Notes: a model not told the origin generated them from the sequence alone. A DNA stretch of 64,000 nt from Anaerolineaceae bacterium (GCA_029975475.1 JARKPB010000010.1:186001-250000), one strand, 5' to 3'; shown: positions 25,784 to 34,046, counted from the first letter of the stretch. Numbers and translations: made by a program.

Positions 25784-26083
25784 TTTTCTCCTATGACGAT
25801 TGATGTTCAAATTTTGGTTATAAAATAATTATATATTTTGTTGTTCGTCCTAATATTATTTAAAGGATTAATAAATATTTTTAAAGCCAATACCTAAAGT
25901 TATGACAAGCTGTGTTCTTATACAAAAACTTCCTCTTCTAAAGTGTTCTTGATTGAAATCCTCTCAATTGATATGAAAAAATCAACCTACCAACCTCGCT
26001 TCCCCCGATTTCTAACGAGCCTAACGAACCGAAAGCGCCGGTGTCTTACAGACACCGGCGCTGCGCATTCCACCTAAATTTCT
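25784..26083. other. AT-rich intergenic region
   Basis: 300 nt between the AT-rich TPR gene and the DHA2 exporter. Long A/T tracts suggest promoter activity for the TPR gene. Composition returns to normal near 26000. The right end holds a hairpin (listed separately). No gene was recognised. Confidence 0.6.
26034..26062 (-). terminator. Hairpin after the DHA2 exporter gene
   Basis: Perfect 12-bp stem AGCGCCGGTGTC (26034-26045) with GACACCGGCGCT (26051-26062), 5-nt loop. On the minus strand only TTTC follows, so it is a moderate terminator candidate. Confidence 0.65.
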
Positions 26084-27529
26084 TCAATCTGCCGCGACCG
26101 CCTGTTCCCGGCGCTGGCGCCGCTCGGTTAAAAACGCTTCCAGGCTGAGGAAAAACGCTACCGCGATCAGGGCGATGATGATCCACAGGGTGATGTGCAG
26201 CGCCTGCACCTGCACCGCCGCCGGGGCTTCGGTGGCGCCGCCAGGCAGCGGGCCGTCGAACAGCGCGGTCACAATCGTTGCCCAGACTCCGCCCATAATG
26301 GAAATCCCCAGGGTCTGTCCCATCGTGCGCGTGATCGAAAGCAGCCCGGAAGCCACCCCCAGCCGCTGGCGCGGCACAGAACCCATGATGGTCGAGTTAT
26401 TCGGCGATTGAAATGCGCCCATGCCAACCCCGACGGGTAAAAGGGTCAGCGCATAGCGCAGGGGAGAGGTATCCGTGCCCAGCGACTGGGCGCTGAGATA
26501 ACCGGCCAGAAGGATCAACAGACCGATGACGGTCAGCGGCCGCGTGCCGAAGCGGTCAGACAGCGACCCGGCAATGGGCGCGGTGATCCCCATGGAGAGG
26601 GGCACGACCGCCAGCAATATGCCGGCTGTGCGCGGGTCAAGCCTGAGGACAATTTGCAAATAAAACGGCAGCAGGATGACCATGCCAGCGCTGCAGACAA
26701 AGGTCAGGAAACCGGTCACCAGGTTGACTGTGAACAAACGGTTGGAGAACAGCCGCAAATCCACCATCGGCTGTTCCTGACGGGTTTCAATCCGGATAAA
26801 CAGAAACACAAACAGCAAAAACAGCCCCAGCAGACTGAGTGTCAGCGGATGGTCAAATCCGCGCTCCTGGCCAAGCGTAATCGCCATGAGCAATGAAAGC
26901 AAGCCAATACACAACACCGCCGCGCCGGCAAAATCGAAGCGCTGGCGGCCAACCGGTTTGTAATTCGGCAGCACGCGCAGGCCCACCAGCACGGCGAGCA
27001 ATCCAATCGGCAGATTGACCCAGAAGATCCAGTGCCAGGAAAGCGAACCGAGCAGCAGCCCGCCAATGGTAGGGCCAGAAATTGCGCCCAGCGAGACCAT
27101 TAAACCGGTGATGCCCAGCGCTTTGCCCCGCTCGCTGGGAGGAAAAGCCTCGGTGGTGATGGCTGCGCCCAGCGACATGGTCATGACCGCCCCCAGCGCC
27201 TGCAGGACGCGGAAGCCGATCAGGGCGTAGATGTTTTGCGAAAGACCGCACAACCCCGAGCCGAGGATAAACAGAAAAAAACCGGCGATGTAGAGCGGTT
27301 TCTTGCCGAACATATCTCCCAACCGCCCGACCACCAGAGTCAGGGTCACCAGGGTTAACAGATAGGCCAGCACAACCCATTGGACCAGCGCGAAGGAAGT
27401 ATTTAATTCGCGCTCCAGAGTCGGCAGAGCCACGTTGACAATACTGCCGTCCAGGGTGGCCATAAACACACCCAGTGAGACTGAAGCCAGCACCAGCCAT
27501 TTTCTACCGTAATTTACTTCTTGATTCAT
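26084..27529 (-). CDS. MFS drug exporter, DHA2 (EmrB/QacA) family
   Basis: 481 residues from the ATG at 27527-27529, behind an AGGTGA ribosome site; a longer frame upstream lacks one. The DHA2 start is typical: WLVLASVSLGVFMATLDGSIVNVALPTLERELNTSFALVQWVVLAYLLT. The loop-2 motif GRLGDMFGKKPLYIAG and the motif-C region GLMVSLGAISGPTIGGLLLGSLSWHWIFWVNLPIG follow. About 14 hydrophobic segments are expected. It probably exports a drug or toxic compound by proton antiport. No regulator gene is adjacent. Confidence 0.92.
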   Translation of the reverse strand: MNQEVNYGRKWLVLASVSLGVFMATLDGSIVNVALPTLERELNTSFALVQWVVLAYLLTLVTLTLVVGRLGDMFGKKPLYIAGFFLFILGSGLCGLSQNIYALIGFRVLQALGAVMTMSLGAAITTEAFPPSERGKALGITGLMVSLGAISGPTIGGLLLGSLSWHWIFWVNLPIGLLAVLVGLRVLPNYKPVGRQRFDFAGAAVLCIGLLSLLMAITLGQERGFDHPLTLSLLGLFLLFVFLFIRIETRQEQPMVDLRLFSNRLFTVNLVTGFLTFVCSAGMVILLPFYLQIVLRLDPRTAGILLAVVPLSMGITAPIAGSLSDRFGTRPLTVIGLLILLAGYLSAQSLGTDTSPLRYALTLLPVGVGMGAFQSPNNSTIMGSVPRQRLGVASGLLSITRTMGQTLGISIMGGVWATIVTALFDGPLPGGATEAPAAVQVQALHITLWIIIALIAVAFFLSLEAFLTERRQRREQAVAAD

Positions 27530-27543
27530 ACCCGTCACCTTAC

Positions 27544-27575
27544 GATAAAAATACCCTGGAAGACTCTTCCAGGGT
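27544..27575 (-). terminator. Terminator of the dnaX-ybaB-recR operon
   Basis: ACCCTGGAAGA (27553-27563) and TCTTCCAGGGT (27565-27575) are perfect inverted repeats; on the minus strand the hairpin is followed by TATTTTTATC. It lies after the recR stop and before the DHA2 gene. Confidence 0.8.
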
Positions 27576-27597
27576 TGTGAGTGTATCACAATCCTGC

Positions 27598-28209
27598 CTA
27601 ACCGGACATATTTTGCCGCCCGGCCAGAGCACGCAGCAGGGTGTTTTGATCGGCATATTCCAGATCGCCGCCGACCGGCAGGCCGCGCGCCAGGCGGGTA
27701 ATACGCACATGAAAAGGCGCCAGCTGCTGATGAAGGTAGAGCGCCGTGGCGTCGCCTTCCATGCTCGGGTTGGTGGCGAGGATGACTTCTTGAAAATTGC
27801 CGGCGCGCACGCGTTCAATCAGGGCCGCGATTTTCAGGTCAGATGGACCGATCCCTTCGATTGGAGACAGCACGCCATGCAGCACATGGTAGCGTCCGTG
27901 AAAGCCGGCCGTGCGCTCGAGCATGAGAACATCCATAGGCTCTTCGACCACACACAGCAGGCTATCGTCGCGCTGGCCGCTGGCGCAGATCTCGCACTGC
28001 TCCTGCCCGGCGCGGGTGATGTTAAAGCAGGTCTGACACAGACTGGTCTGACTTTTCAACTGCGCCAGGGCATCAGCCAGATCCAGCGAAATTTCATCCG
28101 CGGCGCGCAGCAGGTAAAAGGTCAGACGCGAGGCAGTTTTTGGCCCAATGCCTGGCAGACGTTCAAAGGCAGCGGTCAGTTTTTGAATCGGCTCTGGCAG
28201 GACTTGCAT
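27598..28209 (-). CDS. recR: Recombination protein RecR
   Basis: 203 residues, the usual length. It works with RecF/RecO in recombinational repair. The HhH region (IQKLTAAFERLPGIGPKTASRLTFYLL) is followed by the zinc finger CQTCFNI...CEIC and the Toprim domain (LLCVVEEPMDVLMLERTAGFHGRYHVLHGVLSPIEGIGPSDL). It ends the conserved dnaX-ybaB-recR series, 12 nt after ybaB. Confidence 0.96.
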   Translation of the reverse strand: MQVLPEPIQKLTAAFERLPGIGPKTASRLTFYLLRAADEISLDLADALAQLKSQTSLCQTCFNITRAGQEQCEICASGQRDDSLLCVVEEPMDVLMLERTAGFHGRYHVLHGVLSPIEGIGPSDLKIAALIERVRAGNFQEVILATNPSMEGDATALYLHQQLAPFHVRITRLARGLPVGGDLEYADQNTLLRALAGRQNMSG

Positions 28210-28221
28210 ACCGCAGCCTCT

Positions 28222-28563
28222 TTAGAAACCCAGCCCCGGCATTCCGCCAGCCAGCGGTCCGAGCTTCTCTTCCGCCATTTTGCGCGAGGCATCCAGGGCA
28301 TTATTGACCGCGCTCAGCACCAGGTCTTGCAGCATCTCGACATCAGCATCTTTGAGCAGTTCCGGGTCAATTTCTACTCCCCGGCAGCGCTGGTCGCCCG
28401 TCATGGTCACTTTCACCGCCCCGCCGCCAGCTGTCGCGCTGACGGTTTCTTCAGCCAGTTGAGCCTGCGCCGCTTCCATCTGCTCTTGCAGGCGTTTGAT
28501 CTGTTGCAGCATGTTTCCCTGTCCGCCGCCTATCCCGGCAGGACGATTAAAGCCTTTCGCCAT
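28222..28563 (-). CDS. YbaB/EbfC nucleoid-associated protein
   Basis: 113 residues. A small dimeric DNA-binding protein. The N-terminus is Gly/Asn-rich (FNRPAGIGGGQGNMLQQIKRLQEQMEAAQAQLAEETV), followed by the family core GGGAVKVTMTGDQRCRGVEIDPELL and AVNNALDASRKMAEEKLGPLAGGMPGLGF. It sits between dnaX and recR, as in most bacteria. Confidence 0.95.
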   Translation of the reverse strand: MAKGFNRPAGIGGGQGNMLQQIKRLQEQMEAAQAQLAEETVSATAGGGAVKVTMTGDQRCRGVEIDPELLKDADVEMLQDLVLSAVNNALDASRKMAEEKLGPLAGGMPGLGF

Positions 28564-28585
28564 TCGTTCCTCTCCTTACGCTTCA

Positions 28586-30211
28586 TTAATCTTTATGCAC
28601 AATTTTACCGCCCAGATTCAGGGCCGCGTTGACCATGCCGTCGCTCTCCGCTTCCTGCTCGAGGGTCAGCGGACCGCCACCGTGCGTCACCGCGCAGGTT
28701 ACGGGGATATCCTTGCCGGTTACCCTGACCAATGCCTGACGGGTGACCTCCAGATGATCCCCACTTTCCATCTTTGATTTTAACACCTCGCTGGCGAATC
28801 CCAGGATGAGGGTATTGTCTTTTACGTCCATCTTGCGCACAGAATTGAGCAGCGCCTCGGTCTGGCTGCGCTGTTTTTTAACCAGAGCGCGCACCTGAGG
28901 CCAGGCGCTCTGGATTTCATGCAGTCCAAAGCCGACGGCCGAATTCGCCGGCCCGGGTTTGGCTGCCGCCGGCTGGACCGCGCTATCAAATTTATCGGCG
29001 GGTTTCTCCGCCAGCGGCTCTTTTTCTGGCCCAGGAGGAGCCTCCATCCTGACAGCGGCCTCCGGTTTTGTATTCGCCGTCTGGGCTGGCGGCCTGACCG
29101 CCCGAACCGCCGGTTGTTCCGCCGCGGCCTCAATTGACTGCCCGCAAAACTCAGCCACCGCCATCTCCAGCTGCAACCCGGGCTGCCAGCCGCTGCGCAC
29201 TTCGGAGGCGGCGTTATTGAACAGCCGCAGGGCTTCCACAAGCCGGGCGGAGGGAAAACGCTCCGCCTGGATTTTCATCACCTCCCGCTGCTCTCCGGTG
29301 GTATCTACCTGAGCGGCATTCCCGGTCTGAACCAGCAGTAATCCGCGCAAATAATCCACCACCTGGCGGGCAAACTGGCGCGCATCCGCGCCGCTGTCCA
29401 GCGCCTGATGGATACAACCCATCCCGCTGCCTGGCTGGCGGTCAAGGAGCGCATTCACCAGTTCCACCACCGTCTGGCTGGCAGCCGTACCCAGAACCGC
29501 CTGCGCGGTGTCCAGGTCAACCGCCTGACCGGTGGAGGTAAGCTGATCCAGCAAGGAAATGGCATCGCGCATGCTGCCGGTGGCCTGGCGGGCGATCAAA
29601 GTCAGGGCCGCGTCTTCTACCTGCAGCGATTCCTGCTGGCACAAGCGCTTTAGCTCTGCGCTGATCTGTTCAACCGGAATACGGCGGAATTCATGCCGCT
29701 GACAGCGCGAGAGCACAGTGGCCGGGATCTTATGGATCTCTGTGGTAGCCAGAATAAAGATGGCGTGGGGGGGCGGTTCTTCCAGGGTTTTTAACAGCGC
29801 GTTAAATGCGGCTGTGGATAACATGTGAACTTCATCAATGATGTAAATTTTGTACTTCCCCTGAGTGGGGGAAAAATTGATCTTATCGCGCAGATCGCGC
29901 ACATCCTCCACGCTGGTATTCGAGGCTGCGTCAATCTCAATTAAGTCGAGAAACTTGTTGGCGTTGACAGCCAGACAGTGTTCGCACTGATTACAGGGTC
30001 GGCTTCCGGCGTCCTGGTCAAGACAGTTTACCGCCTTGGCCAGCAAGCGGGCCGTGGTGGTTTTTCCGGTCCCACGGGGACCGGCGAACAGGTAAGCGTG
30101 TCCAACCCGCCCGGCCTGGATGGCATTGCGCAGGGTTTGCACAATATGTTCCTGACCAATGACTTCATCCCATAACTTAGGACGCCATTTTCGATACAAA
30201 GCCTGTGCCAT
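28586..30211 (-). CDS. dnaX: DNA polymerase III subunit gamma/tau
   Basis: 541 residues from the ATG at 30209-30211 (MAQALYRKWRPKLWDEVIGQEHI); the longer frame has no support. This is the clamp-loader motor. Walker A FAGPRGTGKTTTARLLAKA, zinc-binding cysteines (CLDQDAG..CNQCEHC), Walker B YIIDEVHMLSTAAFNALLKTLEEPPPHAIFILATTE. A Pro/Ala-rich linker (about residues 385-430) leads to a C-terminal domain like domain V of tau. No slippery frameshift site was recognised. Confidence 0.96.
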   Translation of the reverse strand: MAQALYRKWRPKLWDEVIGQEHIVQTLRNAIQAGRVGHAYLFAGPRGTGKTTTARLLAKAVNCLDQDAGSRPCNQCEHCLAVNANKFLDLIEIDAASNTSVEDVRDLRDKINFSPTQGKYKIYIIDEVHMLSTAAFNALLKTLEEPPPHAIFILATTEIHKIPATVLSRCQRHEFRRIPVEQISAELKRLCQQESLQVEDAALTLIARQATGSMRDAISLLDQLTSTGQAVDLDTAQAVLGTAASQTVVELVNALLDRQPGSGMGCIHQALDSGADARQFARQVVDYLRGLLLVQTGNAAQVDTTGEQREVMKIQAERFPSARLVEALRLFNNAASEVRSGWQPGLQLEMAVAEFCGQSIEAAAEQPAVRAVRPPAQTANTKPEAAVRMEAPPGPEKEPLAEKPADKFDSAVQPAAAKPGPANSAVGFGLHEIQSAWPQVRALVKKQRSQTEALLNSVRKMDVKDNTLILGFASEVLKSKMESGDHLEVTRQALVRVTGKDIPVTCAVTHGGGPLTLEQEAESDGMVNAALNLGGKIVHKD

Positions 30212-30316
30212 GCAGTTCAACCTTTCCCGATCTAAAGTTGAGGCGGTTTGAAGCCGCCACGCTCTCATTCTAATTCAGAATGCTGAGAGAAACAGGGCAG
30301 CGCTGCTTAAAATTTC

Positions 30317-30832
30317 TCAAGGAATCACATAGGTGGCGCGCACGGCGCCGTTGTAATCCTGCAGCGTAACCGTCTCTCCCGGCTGCCAGACGGCTTCGCT
30401 CAATCCCCAAAAACGGGCGATTGAGCTGCTTTGTCCGCTGCGCGTGTTGATTTGAATCGCGCCCTCATAAAAAGCGAAAACAGGAAATGTAAATTGATGC
30501 CCGTCTTCATCTTTCAAGGTCCAGCCAGTCAGGTCAAGCCGGCCGCTGCCCACGCGTCTGAGCCAGACCGTTTCACGGGCCAGATCGCCCGGGTTTTCAA
30601 CCGCGGTGATTTCGATGAGGGAGGCGTCGGCTGGCGGTAAGGTCGGGGTGAAATCCGGCTGCGGGGTTGGCAGATTAATGCTGGCCGCGGGAGTAACAAT
30701 CGGCGGCAGGAGGGCCGGGACGCTGGCCTTGCGGCTGCTGTCCCAGATGGAAAGCACCAGCAGGGTGGTAGCGGCAGATATAACGATATTCAGAAGGATA
30801 AACGGCAATAAAGAGCGTTGATTTCTTTTCAT
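30317..30832 (-). CDS. Membrane-anchored lamin-tail-like domain protein
   Basis: 171 residues. One N-terminal membrane segment (LLPFILLNIVISAATTLLVLSIW) is followed by a Pro/Thr-rich linker and a C-terminal domain with IEITAVENPGDLARETVWLRRVG and LDLTGWTLKDEDGHQFTFP. The latter matches the lamin-tail (LTD) beta-sandwich pattern seen in bacterial exported proteins. The domain would lie outside the membrane; its role is unknown. It lies upstream of dnaX, about 105 nt away, and is divergent from the NYN gene. Confidence 0.75.
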   Translation of the reverse strand: MKRNQRSLLPFILLNIVISAATTLLVLSIWDSSRKASVPALLPPIVTPAASINLPTPQPDFTPTLPPADASLIEITAVENPGDLARETVWLRRVGSGRLDLTGWTLKDEDGHQFTFPVFAFYEGAIQINTRSGQSSSIARFWGLSEAVWQPGETVTLQDYNGAVRATYVIP

Positions 30833-30923
30833 TTTCGATTTTTATTCAGCGGCTTGTCCTGAGGCGGATGTTCGTTAAAATCATAGCATAGAAACCGGCG
30901 TTGACAGCATCAGGCAGGTCGAA

Positions 30924-31433
30924 ATGTTAATCTTAGTGGACGGGCACAATCTAATTCCCAAACTGGGCGGCAGCCTGAAAGCGCCGGATGATGAACAGCG
31001 CCTGATCCTGCAACTGCAGGCTTACGCCCGGAAATCCCGGAATACCATCGAGGTCTTTTTCGATCAGGCACCGCCTGGATTTTCCGGTCCGCGTTCGTTT
31101 GGCACCGTGAAGGCGCATTTTGTCCGCCAGGGCCGCAGCGCGGATGAAGCCATCCGCCTGCGCTTGCAGCAGCTGGGCGCAGAAGCGCGCAATGTGCGCG
31201 TGGTAACTTCTGACCGCCAGGTTCAGGCAGAAGCGCGCGCCTGCCAGGCCGGGGTGATCCGTTCGGAAGAGTTCGCCCGTCAGGTCCTGGAAGCAGTGTA
31301 CCAGGAGCCAGCCCAGCCAGAGCGTCCCCAAAACAGCCCGGATGATGTGGAAGAATGGCTGCGATTGTTTGGCGGTGAAGGGGATGATGATCTGCCGCCC
31401 TTGATGGGAAAACCCCCGCGGGGAAGATATTAA
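30924..31433 (+). CDS. NYN/PIN-like RNase domain protein (YacP family)
   Basis: 169 residues. It begins MLILVDGHNLIPKLGGSL, the catalytic Asp strand of NYN domains, and continues with RNTIEVFFDQAPPGFSG, then FVRQGRSADEAIRLRLQQLG and VRVVTSDRQVQAEARACQAGVIRSEEFARQVL, which hold the further acidic residues. This matches the YacP/Rae1-type NYN proteins, which cleave RNA on or near the ribosome. It stands alone on the plus strand. Confidence 0.85.
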   Translation: MLILVDGHNLIPKLGGSLKAPDDEQRLILQLQAYARKSRNTIEVFFDQAPPGFSGPRSFGTVKAHFVRQGRSADEAIRLRLQQLGAEARNVRVVTSDRQVQAEARACQAGVIRSEEFARQVLEAVYQEPAQPERPQNSPDDVEEWLRLFGGEGDDDLPPLMGKPPRGRY

Positions 31434-31555
31434 CCAATTTTTAGGATTTTCTCATACACTTTTAATGCAATATCGACAAATTGGATGTATATTATCTGAT
31501 AGATATCGGAAAAGAAATTACTGGTATCCCGATATTGACCACCGATATAAAAAGT

Positions 31556-31576
31556 CAGCGTGTCCCCCCCACGCTG
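31556..31576. repeat. Hairpin with TCCCCCC loop, copy 1
   Basis: CAGCGTG (31556-31562), loop TCCCCCC, CACGCTG (31570-31576): a perfect 7-bp stem. Confidence 0.7.
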
Positions 31577-31625
31577 GCGCTCCCGAGAGGGCGCAAAATT
31601 GATGGTGGTTTTCCCTCCCTGAAGG

Positions 31626-31656
31626 TTGCCTGGCATGTCCCCCCCATGCCAGGCAA
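31626..31656. repeat. Hairpin with TCCCCCC loop, copy 2
   Basis: TTGCCTGGCATG (31626-31637), loop TCCCCCC, CATGCCAGGCAA (31645-31656): a perfect 12-bp stem whose loop equals that of copy 1 while the stem differs. It may also serve as terminator between the convergent NYN and GT-C genes. Confidence 0.75.
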
Positions 31657-31664
31657 ACCGCTTT

Positions 31665-33041
31665 TTAACCCGGCAGGTTCTGCTTTTTACGCAGGCGCAG
31701 CCAGGTATCCACGCCCAGCACGCAAAGGGTCAGGATCAACGGTTCAACCGACAGACGGCTGCGCGGTTCGCCCATCTCAACCAGCACGGTTACCGCGGTA
31801 TTGTAGGCAAAGGCAGCCAGCGCCAGGGTCAGCAGACACCAGCGCAGCCGGGCGGGAGGGTCCAGCCAGGCGATCAGGCCGCGCCTGCGTTCCCGCGTCA
31901 GGCCCAACCAGATCAGCCCCAAACCGCCCAGCAGCAGCAAAGCCAGGAAGAAGACCAGCATGGTCAAGTAGTGCGCTGCTGTCCAGGTGAACTGCAGCAC
32001 AGCGGATTGAAAATGAGAAAGCGCGTTGGTCACCGGCAGGAAGGTATTGGCAAGGCTGTAGCCAACCTCCTGAATGTAACTCAATGGGGCTTCGGCAATG
32101 AGCAGCAGGTTGAGGCGGGTGTAATAAGACGAGATTTGCGCATAGCTCATCCCGGGCTGCGGGCGCAGCTCATCCATCGGAATTTCCCAGACATAGTTGT
32201 AGAACTGGTGGGCATCTTCAAAGGAAAGCAGGCTTTTATCCCGGTAGCGCATCAACACTTCGCGGGTCCGGGCATATTCATCCGGAAGCAGCTCCAGAAC
32301 CCGGGCGGTTTTCTGAGTCAGGTTGAGTCCAAAAAGCGGAGTAGTGCCAAAAAAACCGTGAGAGCGGTAATTATGCCACGCCAGGCCGCCGATGATCAGC
32401 ACCGCCAGAAGGGTCAGCCCGGCAGCTCCCCACAGCAGGCGGCCGCGCCACTTATTAATGAAGACAGCCGCCAGCGCGAGCAGGAAAGCCAGCGCCAGCG
32501 GAAAGATCTGAAAAGTCGGCCGGGTGATGCCCAGAACGGCGAGGAAGAACGCCGCCAGCAGCAGACGCAGCCAGCCGCCGCGGCACAGCCACAATGAAAG
32601 CAGCCCCAGCCCAAACGCCAGCAGGAACTGCGCCTGGGTTTCGGTCAGGGCTTTGGCGGCCGGCATCACATTGTAGGGCAGCAGGGCGAAGCCGGTGAAC
32701 ACACCAATCAACGCCCAGCCAAGCCCGGCGCGGCGCAGCAGCCATCCCAGAAAACCCACCAGCCCCAGGTACATCCCCAGCTGGATGATAAACAGCAGCC
32801 GGGTCGGCTTTTCGGCCGAGCCGGACAGCATTAACAGCCAGGGGTATCCCGGGGCGCGGACGTGGAATTCATCCAGACGAAAATCGCGTAAATCGCGGGC
32901 GATATCCAGATATGGGTTGGTATCGTTTCCAGCTACCGGTGCCTGGGGCCACAGCCAAAGGTAAAAGAGGAATGCCAGCAGCAGTACAGCAGCCAGCGCC
33001 AGCCAGGGCCGGAGAGCCTGCGGATTTTTCAATCGCAACAT
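31665..33041 (-). CDS. Polytopic membrane protein, GT-C glycosyltransferase-like
   Basis: 458 residues with about ten hydrophobic segments. After the first helix an external loop reads PVAGNDTNPYLDIARDLRDFRLDEFHVRAPGYPWLLML, an Asp-containing loop positioned like the catalytic loop of lipid-linked sugar transferases (PMT/ArnT-like). A large C-terminal loop follows (EYARTREVLMRYRDKSLLSFEDAHQFYNYVWEI). The family assignment rests on topology and the loop only, so treat it as a candidate. It is divergent from infC. Confidence 0.65.
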   Translation of the reverse strand: MLRLKNPQALRPWLALAAVLLLAFLFYLWLWPQAPVAGNDTNPYLDIARDLRDFRLDEFHVRAPGYPWLLMLSGSAEKPTRLLFIIQLGMYLGLVGFLGWLLRRAGLGWALIGVFTGFALLPYNVMPAAKALTETQAQFLLAFGLGLLSLWLCRGGWLRLLLAAFFLAVLGITRPTFQIFPLALAFLLALAAVFINKWRGRLLWGAAGLTLLAVLIIGGLAWHNYRSHGFFGTTPLFGLNLTQKTARVLELLPDEYARTREVLMRYRDKSLLSFEDAHQFYNYVWEIPMDELRPQPGMSYAQISSYYTRLNLLLIAEAPLSYIQEVGYSLANTFLPVTNALSHFQSAVLQFTWTAAHYLTMLVFFLALLLLGGLGLIWLGLTRERRRGLIAWLDPPARLRWCLLTLALAAFAYNTAVTVLVEMGEPRSRLSVEPLILTLCVLGVDTWLRLRKKQNLPG

Positions 33042-33056
33042 GCGGACGCCTTTCTG

Positions 33057-33086
33057 TTGACGAGGTATTGTGAAATATGGTATGAT
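33057..33086 (+). promoter_or_regulatory. infC operon promoter
   Basis: TTGACG (33057-33062), 18-nt spacer, TATGAT (33081-33086). The leader to the infC start is about 55 nt and contains a CCGGTTTAGGCCGG-type small hairpin. Confidence 0.7.
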
Positions 33087-33147
33087 TTTACCATTCCAGT
33101 CCGGTTTAGGCCGGCACAGACCCGTTAAAGAGAAACAGGAGAGCGCT

Positions 33148-33735
33148 ATCAGTACTCAAAATTTTCGTGTGAATGAAATGATCACCGCGCCGGAAGTCCG
33201 TTTGATTGGCGCGGACGGGGAAAACATCGGGGTCGTCCCCATTCAGAAAGCCCTGCAATTATCCCGCGAAGCAGAAAAAGATCTGGTCGAAGTGGCCGCT
33301 GGTGCGGAACCGCCGGTTTGCCGCATCATGGATTTTGGAAAATTCCTCTTTGAGCGCACAAAGAAAGAACGCGAAGCGCGCAAGAGCCAGACCAAGATTG
33401 AAGTCAAGGAAATTCGGCTGCGCCCCAAGACCAACGAACACCACCGCGGATTCAAGACCCGCGATGCGCGGCGCTGGTTGATGGACGGGATGAAAGTTCG
33501 CGTCACCGTGCGCTTCCGCGGGCGCGAGATTACCTACCCCGAGCTGGCGCTCGAAGATTTGAAGGAGATCGCCGAAGAACTGAGCGATATCGCTGTCGTG
33601 GAACAGGCACCCGCGCTGGAAGGCAAGACCATGAGCATGGTGCTGGCGGCCGGCAAACCCGCCAAGAAGAAAGCGGCAGATGGCGAACCAAAAGCTGAAA
33701 AACCAGCGCCCCCGGCCCCCGAAACGGCCAACTGA
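33148..33735 (+). CDS. infC: Translation initiation factor IF-3, ATC start codon
   Basis: 195 residues if translation begins at ATC (33148-33150), read as fMet, giving fMet-STQNFRVNEMITAPEVRLIGADGENIG. AGGAG at 33137-33141 is 6 nt upstream of this ATC. IF-3 genes typically start at a rare AUU or AUC codon for autoregulation. The next ATG in frame would cut the conserved N-terminus; the upstream ATG adds a non-homologous extension. The N-domain (VPIQKALQLSREAEKDLVEVAAGAEPPVCRIMDFGKFLFE) and C-domain (KEIRLRPKTNEHHRGFKTRDARRWL) are intact. A Lys/Pro/Ala-rich C-terminal tail is added. Confidence 0.93.
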   Translation: MSTQNFRVNEMITAPEVRLIGADGENIGVVPIQKALQLSREAEKDLVEVAAGAEPPVCRIMDFGKFLFERTKKEREARKSQTKIEVKEIRLRPKTNEHHRGFKTRDARRWLMDGMKVRVTVRFRGREITYPELALEDLKEIAEELSDIAVVEQAPALEGKTMSMVLAAGKPAKKKAADGEPKAEKPAPPAPETAN

Positions 33736-33739
33736 TGGC

Positions 33740-33794
33740 TTGACTCGAGAAAAACTCTGTTATAATTGGCGGTTGCGCAATTCGACCGCCAATT
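33740..33794 (+). promoter_or_regulatory. rpmI leader: possible internal promoter and hairpin
   Basis: TTGACT (33740-33745) and TATAAT (33761-33766) are 15 nt apart. A perfect 10-bp stem AATTGGCGGT (33764-33773) with ACCGCCAATT (33785-33794) lies between infC and rpmI. The hairpin overlaps the -10 box, so it exists only in messages from the infC promoter. An L20-dependent control element is possible. Confidence 0.5.
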
Positions 33795-33815
33795 ATTTAT
33801 TTAAGGAGTTACGCT

Positions 33816-34046
33816 GTGCCCAGGAAGATGAAAGATAGCAAGTATAAACTGAAGACCCACAAGGCAACCTCCAAACGGTTCCGCCTGAGCGGGTCCGGGG
33901 TCTTGCTGCGCACCAAGGGCGGCAAAAGCCATCTGCGCCGCCGCACCTCGAAGCGCACCAAAGCCCTGTTCACCGAGATGATCACCGTCAAGGGCGAGAA
34001 GATCATCCAGCGCGTGAAACGCCTGGTCCCCAGTCTGGACCGGTAA
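33816..34046 (+). CDS. rpmI: 50S ribosomal protein L35
   Basis: 76 residues with a GTG start after aaggagtt. The sequence MPRKMKDSKYKLKTHKATSKRFRLSGSGVLLRTKGGKSHLRRRTSKRTKAL is typical; the protein is about ten residues longer than usual at the C-terminus (EKIIQRVKRLVPSLDR). It is the middle gene of infC-rpmI-rplT. Confidence 0.97.
   Translation: MPRKMKDSKYKLKTHKATSKRFRLSGSGVLLRTKGGKSHLRRRTSKRTKALFTEMITVKGEKIIQRVKRLVPSLDR

Larger units (their letters stand above)
31434..31664. other. Intergenic region with C-rich-loop hairpins
   Basis: 231 nt between convergent genes. It holds two strong hairpins with the same TCCCCCC loop (listed separately) and, between them, GCGCTCCC-GAGA-GGGCGC, a weaker hairpin. 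The first 100 nt are AT-rich without a recognised gene. Confidence 0.65.

Noticed and set aside
29000-29100. Slippery frameshift site in dnaX for making gamma
   Set aside because: No A AAA AAG-type heptamer followed by a stem was found in the linker region.
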